NCBI GenBank assembly: GCA_035345895.1
Contig: DAORDI010000188.1
Location: 1-11,111, forward strand
Direction of reading: 5' to 3'
DNA from: DAORDI01 sp035345895
GTDB taxonomy: Bacteria > Spirochaetota > Leptospiria > Leptospirales > Leptospiraceae
DNA length: 11,111 nt
Shown here piece by piece: positions 7,401 through 11,111 of this stretch. Position 1 is the first letter of the stretch, and every line of letters starts with the position of its first letter. Both the position numbers and the translations under genes were made by a program. The notes beneath the pieces are model-generated. The model made no database searches, was not told where the DNA came from, and saw only the letters and a program-made list of their open reading frames with translations.

Positions 7401-7831
7401 ATCAGACTCACATCCCTGTTTACATTGGAAAGCTCTGCCTTCTGATTCTGTATGATGTCCATCCCGTCCTGAATGAATCTTGCTTCCTCACGGATCTCAT
7501 TTGTGAGTTTGACAACATCCTTCAGTTCAAGAAGGATAGTATCAAGATAGTCCTTATTGTTTTTCAGCGAATGCAGAAGTTCATTTGTCTCGTCGGTTTT
7601 CGACTGAAGATCCAGAATCAGTTTTTTGGCCTGTTTATTGGTAACTTCCAGATCAATAGTGGCATCTTTTACTGACTGAATTCCGTCCAAAGCAGTCTGA
7701 TTGATGTCCTCGTTCAGCTTGGATGTCAGTTTTTTTACCTGACTCAGACGAAAACTCGAACTGTCCAGCTTTCTGAATACAAGAAATATGATTACACTGG
7801 CGAAAAAAGGTATAAGTAGTTCGATGCCCAT
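4409..7831 (-). CDS. Giant membrane-anchored coiled-coil protein (SpiroCoCo-like) with C-terminal helix-turn-helix-like tail
   Basis: A protein of 1140 residues. Residues 3-19 are one hydrophobic segment followed by Arg20, Lys21, Arg28 and several Lys, which predicts a signal anchor with the C-terminus in the cytoplasm. Residues about 30-1070 are almost pure charged coiled coil (Glu, Lys, Ser, Leu). The only proline in the protein is Pro8 and the only cysteine is Cys896, which fits one very long uninterrupted helical rod. Residues 609-625 and 653-669 are near-identical, 44 residues apart. A short Ser/Lys-rich linker (1077-1094) leads to a compact tail (1095-1140) with Lys-Arg-Arg-Arg, then Val-Leu-Ser-Leu-Tyr and Thr-Ile-Ala-Glu-Lys-Leu-Asn. 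This resembles the small HTH seen at the end of DUF6115-type proteins. Length and layout match the SpiroCoCo family of Leptospira as I recall it; a cytoskeletal or envelope-tethering role is inference. It lies between dnaE and the lipoprotein gene. The ATG start at 7831 has no clear Shine-Dalgarno. Confidence 0.92.
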   Translation of the reverse strand: MGIELLIPFFASVIIFLVFRKLDSSSFRLSQVKKLTSKLNEDINQTALDGIQSVKDATIDLEVTNKQAKKLILDLQSKTDETNELLHSLKNNKDYLDTILLELKDVVKLTNEIREEARFIQDGMDIIQNQKAELSNVNRDVSLIQSEVKELVHKFQDKLDVRTTNILESLAAKIVDIESLLEVKAEKVDESLKAIAEGYKVQLKEEVESMVDETVGKVELANVKLDDFNSFVRDAEKSLEMRLTRYKDNTDSISERIERLDLRLEEKADSVGEAVQARLSSFEKKFQERFESIFEQLSQNKEAFLSGVKMEIDLVRTEIESMSLETMTRRDEILTEARRQSETVLQNINSFFEKSIDAENRLLKTAELKKGEILKEIHRFENDFRHTSESFYSDADMIKNSVMKDLQNFESDLNKATSSIEHNTRERFNSLREELEESFISLHGRKKSEFLSEISAIDLKIKELARDTANKIKNVDDHFYDLKNALFESSKDIMAQVENEAAKITVSIDAEKSRTDQKLEFYAENWNLELERIKSRTAKDVDVLVQRLKDIHVEGKEVSDSIRTEFSNGRTQLDIIVKKAEESLNVHIDSIAEEIQSKVKKSQDEVEMLLGRLQKAGINLYEKQESLLSDYGERLYKDLQTKLEKVRFESEELLEDIQKAGMNLLEKQEEKIDRLNTTIDDRISRQLTVLLDKGQLQLDQLENRIASYVHEVKTNIEANLKNSKEDSDRQIAAFNSQIQKNFREIEKDNRDFIDSNRAEFEKAKEDFEKFRRNVESEAEKVARLKGLLLSEFQSEESRIKNTLQKLTGRISEIESYAELFTNTEKVIRESELTVHSMTALLERLKIEGDSVHVYMKNLDFLKNSKKEIETEMRMLETQKLRIEQVENELSRATSLCDKINERTEELHDKISTVTSIDIKLVEMSRMQEEMDSKLTEVKSLAGKMNEITQAVHNTGRMGSDLNEKLMQLHKELSKLESKEDELQNQINSVEVKASELAARNYDFKSIESKFDKVENLMMDLSTKHKQISTMQKRVDSLKTETEEMRMGLEEILEHAEEKFQKFSEILNQAETVTELSSAKSSRSSKSASVAGREANQDLIKRRRATVLSLYRTYDWSTETIAEKLNMEKSLVEAIVKNQAS
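5825..6007 (-). repeat. Internal 44-residue repeat within the coiled-coil gene
   Basis: Two segments of the rod align as Leu-Leu-x-x-(Leu/Ile)-Gln-Lys-Ala-Gly-(Ile/Met)-Asn-Leu-x-Glu-Lys-Gln-Glu, at residues 609-625 and 653-669. The offset of 44 residues equals four hendecads (11-residue units). This suggests local right-handed or near-straight coiled coil and duplication of a building block. Confidence 0.6.
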
Positions 7832-7838
7832 ATTAACT

Positions 7839-7866
7839 ATGTGACAGTATTTTTATTATGTCACAT
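7839..7866 (-). promoter_or_regulatory. Candidate extended -10 promoter of the coiled-coil gene overlapped by an inverted repeat
   Basis: On the - strand TGACATAAT (7863-7855) matches an extended -10 element (TG, one base, then a TATAAT-like hexamer). It would place the transcript start near 7848, about 17 bases before the ATG at 7831. The inverted repeat ATGTGACA (7839-7846) and TGTCACAT (7859-7866) overlaps it, with 20 bp between the centres of the half-sites, about two helical turns. One arm covers the extended -10 and the other the expected start site, as expected for an operator. The spacing is too wide for a standard Crp site. No regulator can be named. Confidence 0.4.
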
Positions 7867-7896
7867 GCTCCCGGATAATCAGAATCAGAATAAATG

Positions 7897-7947
7897 TTTT
7901 TTTTGCAAGTTTTTTTTAATAAATTTCAATTAGGTACAAATTTTTTT
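7897..7947. promoter_or_regulatory. T-tracts upstream of the coiled-coil promoter (possible UP element or bent DNA)
   Basis: Runs of eight, eight and seven T occur at 7897-7904, 7910-7917 and 7941-7947, which are A-tracts on the transcribed - strand. The first two lie about 50-70 bases upstream of the inferred start of the coiled-coil transcript, where UP elements act. The stretch also follows the dnaE stop, but it holds only a weak AAATTT pairing (7921-7926 with 7938-7943), so it is not a convincing intrinsic terminator for dnaE. Confidence 0.35.
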
Positions 7948-7948
7948 G

Positions 7949-10900
7949 TCAGCCCAGCCTTCTGACATCTTCCCCAATGGTGTAATATGCATTATGACCG
8001 CCGATCAGTTCCGTAATTCTCTGAAAAAGCTCCCTGGAAGGTTCAACAAAATAATGATTATGCACTCGGATTACCTTTTTTGGATTGTCCCGCGAAATCA
8101 GATGAAAAAAGACCGGTGACTTTCCCTTGAAGGAAGTCAGAATCTGGTAGAGCTGCGTGATGATCGAAATATCTTCACCGTAAATCCCTCTGTCGATCAC
8201 AATATGAACAGATTTTTCCAGTTTCTGTTCAATCACTTCCTCATTCAGTATCTCAATCGTATTTACGAGTATCTGTCCCCTGAGTTCGGCTTCGCCGATT
8301 TCCACCTTGTCCAGTATCCCGTGCAGAATCACAGCCTGATCTTCTTTCACATACTCTTTATATTTCTGATATGCCTTTGGAAAGACAGTGCAGTCTATAT
8401 CTCCGGTATAATCTTCCAGTTTGAAGTTTACAAACTCTTCCTTCTTTTTAGTGAACTTATGCTCAGGACTCGTGATAATTCCGAATATTTCCACTTTCGC
8501 ACCTGAAGGAAGAGAGTCGATCCTCTCCACTGTCACTGAAGACTTGAAGAATTTAAGACGGTTCTTGTATTTATCGAGAGGATGACCCGACAGAAAAAGA
8601 CCTGAAACCATTTTTTCCCTTTTCAGCCTTTCATCAGTATCCCATTCCTCTGCTTCCTTGGGAAGATGCAGCGGGTACCTTGTTTCGGATGATGAACCCC
8701 CGAAAAAAAGATCTCCCTGACCTTCTTTTTTTCTAGTCTGCTCTCTCGACGAATAGTTCAACAGAACATCCACCGATTCAAAAAGACATTTTCTAGTGTA
8801 TCCGAATGAATCGAGTGCGCCTGCCTGAATGAGAGCCTCGAATATCTTTTTATTGATAGTATGTGTATCTATATTCAGAAGAAAGTCTTCAAGATCCTGA
8901 AATCCGCCGGCCTTTTCCCTGGCAGAAATGATTGCATTTGCTGCAGCAAGTCCGACTCCCTTGAATGCTGAAAGACCGAACCGGATTGTATTGTCTTCAG
9001 GAATGCTGAAGGAAGCCATGGAAGTCCTTACATCAGGGTTCAGTATCTTGATTCCCATTTCACGGCTGTTGTTGATGAATTTTACAATCGAGGACGTATT
9101 GTTGTCATCAGAAGACAGGAGTGCCGTCATGTACTCAGTCGGATAATTTGCCTTGAAGTATGCTGTCTGATATGTGACCAGTGCATATGCCACTGAATGC
9201 GACTTGTTGAACCCGTAACCTCCGAATTTTTCAAGCTGATCAAAAAGTTCCTGAGAAAACTTTTCCGAATGACCCTTTAGGGCAGCTCCCTCAATAAATT
9301 TTTTACGAAGAGGATCCATCAGTTCCTGCTTCTTTTTGGCCATGGCTTTTCTCAGCTGATCCGATTCACCCATTGTGAATCCGCCGACCACCCTGGAAAT
9401 GCTCATCACCTGTTCCTGATACACCGCCACCCCGTAGGTTTCCTTGAGTATGGATTCACAGGATTCGTGAGGGTATGTGACTTTCTGCTTGCCGCTTTTC
9501 CTGTCGAGGTAGTCCTGAAGCATTCCTGAATCCATCGGGCCAGGTCTGTAGAGTGCAATGAGGGCTACGATCTCTTCGAATGTGCTCACCTGGGACTTCG
9601 CGACAAGATCAGTGATTCCGGCGGATTCCAGCTGAAATATTCCCAATGTATTTGCCTTTTTGAGAAGGGAATATGTTTTGGGATCATCAAGAGGGAGAGA
9701 ATCCAGATCAATTTTTCTGCTGTGTCTTTCTTCTATGATCTTGACAGCTCTGTCGAGAGTCGTCAGGTTCTTCAGACCCAGTATATCCATCTTGATCAGT
9801 CCTACACTTTCGAGCTGATCCTTGTCAAACTGAGTGACGATGGCTCTTGTCCCCTTTTCCTTGTCTGCCACAGTGGCCAGAGGAACAATTTCTTCCATCC
9901 TCAGAGGAGAAATGACTACGCCCGCAGCGTGACGTCCAGTCTGTCTGATATTTCCTTCCAGCTTTTCCGCAATAGTGAAGAGTTTCTTATTTGTTTCATT
10001 CCTTCCTTCAATCTCCTGAAGTTCCTTGGAAAACTCCATTGCTTCAGAAATGGAATTGACCTTGGGAGGAAATGCCTTAGTGATCTCATTGGACTCTGCA
10101 AAACTGATGTTCAGAACTCTGGCAACATCCTTCAGTGCGGCCTTTCCTGCAAGAGAACTGAATGTGACAATCTGCCCTACCTTGTCCTCACCGTATTTCT
10201 GCTTGATATAGTTGATGACCTCTTCTCTTTTTTCCACGCAGAAATCGGTGTCCACATCGGGCATATCCTTTCTGTCCGGATTGAGAAACCTTTCAAAGAG
10301 CAGACCGTATCGGAGAGGCTCCACATTTGTGATCCCAAGTGCATAAGCTGCAATGGAACCTGCAGCAGAACCTCTTCCCGGTCCGACAGGAATTCCTGTC
10401 CTGCGTGCAAAATTGATATAATCCTGTACAATCAGAAAGTATCCTGCAAAATTCATCTTTCGGATTGTGTCCATTTCGAAATCGAGTCTCGTCCGAACCT
10501 CTTCAGTGATCTCAGGATATCTTTTCCTTATCCCTTCTTCCACAAGGAGGCTCAGATAGGATTCTGTATCGTACCCTTCGGGTACCTGAAAATCAGGGAG
10601 AAGGTGATTTCCAAATTTGAAATTCAGCTCGCATTTGTCCCGGATGGCAAGTGTATTTCTGAAAGCATCTGGGATTTCCGGAAAAAGAAGAGACATCTCC
10701 TCAGGAGTCTTTACATAGAACTCCTGATTGAACCCGAATCTGAGTTCATCATCAATTTTTTTCTGCATGGCAATTCTGAGCAGAATGTCCTGTGCAGACT
10801 GATCATCTTTTTTCAGAAAATGGGAATCATTGGTCAGAACCAATGGGATTCCAGTTTTTCTGCTGATCTCAAAATTTCCCTTGGCTGCTGTATTCTGCTC

Positions 10901-11111
10901 TGGGATACCATGATTCTGAATTTCCAGATAAAAATCTTCCTTTCGGAACATTTCATTGAGTTCATTTGCGAGACGCAGTGCACTTGCTTCATTTCCTTCC
11001 AGAATTTTTCTCTGTACTTCGCCTGCAAGACAGGCCGTGAGAGCAATGACTCCTTCACAGTTTCTGGAAAGCAGATCATAGTCTATTCTGGGTTTTCTGT
11101 AAAATCCTTCC
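7949..11111 (-). CDS. dnaE: DNA polymerase III alpha subunit (5'-partial)
   Basis: The catalytic subunit of the replicative polymerase. The frame stays open to the right edge: 53 codons precede the Met at 10951, beginning Glu-Gly-Phe-Tyr-Arg-Lys-Pro-Arg-Ile-Asp, a conserved PHP-domain sequence. About 1053 residues are therefore visible and roughly the first 100-120 are missing. Numbered from Met 10951, the order is: PHP domain end with Thr-Asn-Asp-Ser-His-Phe (40-45); Gly-Pro-Gly-Arg-Gly-Ser (190-195) in the palm; catalytic Asp232 and Asp234 in Pro-Asp-Val-Asp-Thr-Asp-Phe; third catalytic Asp389 in Lys-Met-Asp-Ile-Leu-Gly-Leu; Arg-Pro-Gly-Pro-Met (469-473); Phe-Asn-Lys-Ser-His-Ser (581-586); helix-hairpin-helix region (about 655-715); beta-clamp motif Gln-Gly-Asp-Leu-Phe (745-749); OB fold (about 818-903); and the C-terminal domain. 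All catalytic residues are intact. It is the DnaE1 type, not PolC. Confidence 0.97.
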   Translation of the reverse strand, partial: EGFYRKPRIDYDLLSRNCEGVIALTACLAGEVQRKILEGNEASALRLANELNEMFRKEDFYLEIQNHGIPEQNTAAKGNFEISRKTGIPLVLTNDSHFLKKDDQSAQDILLRIAMQKKIDDELRFGFNQEFYVKTPEEMSLLFPEIPDAFRNTLAIRDKCELNFKFGNHLLPDFQVPEGYDTESYLSLLVEEGIRKRYPEITEEVRTRLDFEMDTIRKMNFAGYFLIVQDYINFARRTGIPVGPGRGSAAGSIAAYALGITNVEPLRYGLLFERFLNPDRKDMPDVDTDFCVEKREEVINYIKQKYGEDKVGQIVTFSSLAGKAALKDVARVLNISFAESNEITKAFPPKVNSISEAMEFSKELQEIEGRNETNKKLFTIAEKLEGNIRQTGRHAAGVVISPLRMEEIVPLATVADKEKGTRAIVTQFDKDQLESVGLIKMDILGLKNLTTLDRAVKIIEERHSRKIDLDSLPLDDPKTYSLLKKANTLGIFQLESAGITDLVAKSQVSTFEEIVALIALYRPGPMDSGMLQDYLDRKSGKQKVTYPHESCESILKETYGVAVYQEQVMSISRVVGGFTMGESDQLRKAMAKKKQELMDPLRKKFIEGAALKGHSEKFSQELFDQLEKFGGYGFNKSHSVAYALVTYQTAYFKANYPTEYMTALLSSDDNNTSSIVKFINNSREMGIKILNPDVRTSMASFSIPEDNTIRFGLSAFKGVGLAAANAIISAREKAGGFQDLEDFLLNIDTHTINKKIFEALIQAGALDSFGYTRKCLFESVDVLLNYSSREQTRKKEGQGDLFFGGSSSETRYPLHLPKEAEEWDTDERLKREKMVSGLFLSGHPLDKYKNRLKFFKSSVTVERIDSLPSGAKVEIFGIITSPEHKFTKKKEEFVNFKLEDYTGDIDCTVFPKAYQKYKEYVKEDQAVILHGILDKVEIGEAELRGQILVNTIEILNEEVIEQKLEKSVHIVIDRGIYGEDISIITQLYQILTSFKGKSPVFFHLISRDNPKKVIRVHNHYFVEPSRELFQRITELIGGHNAYYTIGEDVRRLG

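Noticed and set aside
7839..7866. A Crp/Fnr-type binding site
   Set aside because: The half-sites resemble TGTGA and TCACA, but 16 bases separate them instead of six.
10790..10834. Gln where some DnaE PHP domains have His (Ala-Gln-Asp-Ile-Leu-Leu)
   Set aside because: As I recall, both His and Gln occur here in bacterial DnaE proteins, so this alone says nothing about PHP activity, and most of the PHP domain lies outside the window.
10834..11079. 81-codon frame on the - strand beyond the Met at 10951 of dnaE
   Set aside because: It is out of frame with dnaE. The dnaE frame itself continues through this region with conserved PHP-domain sequence to the window edge.

Overview
The window looks like the chromosome of a spirochaete of the Leptospira group. 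The evidence is a replicative DNA polymerase III alpha subunit of ordinary bacterial type, a very long membrane-anchored coiled-coil protein of the kind called SpiroCoCo in Leptospira, and a lipoprotein with a spirochaete-like signal peptide (Leu-Leu-Ser-Cys) followed by a Lys/Asp tether. G+C is near 40% by eye, which suits Leptospira better than its high-GC relatives Leptonema and Turneriella. This placement is inferred from protein architecture, not from a database search.

Layout: one gene on the left lies on the + strand (to 953): a multi-pass membrane protein of unknown function, open to the window edge. Everything to the right of 1223 lies on the - strand. In order of transcription from the right edge these are dnaE (5' end outside the window), the 1140-residue coiled-coil protein, a 461-residue lipoprotein, a slipin/stomatin-like band-7 protein, and a class I SAM-dependent methyltransferase. 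The two strands converge in a 269-base gap (954-1222) crowded with small inverted repeats. No stretch longer than 300 bases lacks a gene.

Transcription units inferred from the sequence: dnaE is followed by 117 AT-rich bases with no clear intrinsic terminator. These bases hold a plausible promoter for the coiled-coil gene, overlapped by an inverted repeat. A strong hairpin at 4328-4364 separates the coiled-coil gene from the lipoprotein gene. A perfect bidirectional terminator at 2884-2911 ends the lipoprotein unit. The slipin and methyltransferase genes form a tight two-gene operon in which the slipin stop codon TAA is directly followed, in the same frame, by the TTG start of the methyltransferase.

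How the genes relate: DnaE copies the chromosome. The coiled-coil protein is predicted to be a membrane-anchored fibre with a small helix-turn-helix-like tail in the cytoplasm, so it could tether the envelope to DNA or to another partner, but this is untested. The slipin is expected to scaffold membrane microdomains; its link to the methyltransferase is shown only by the operon. I see no mobile element, CRISPR array, tRNA or rRNA. The items most worth a second look are the coiled-coil protein's architecture, the hairpin cluster at 997-1218, and two inverted repeats that overlap candidate promoters.
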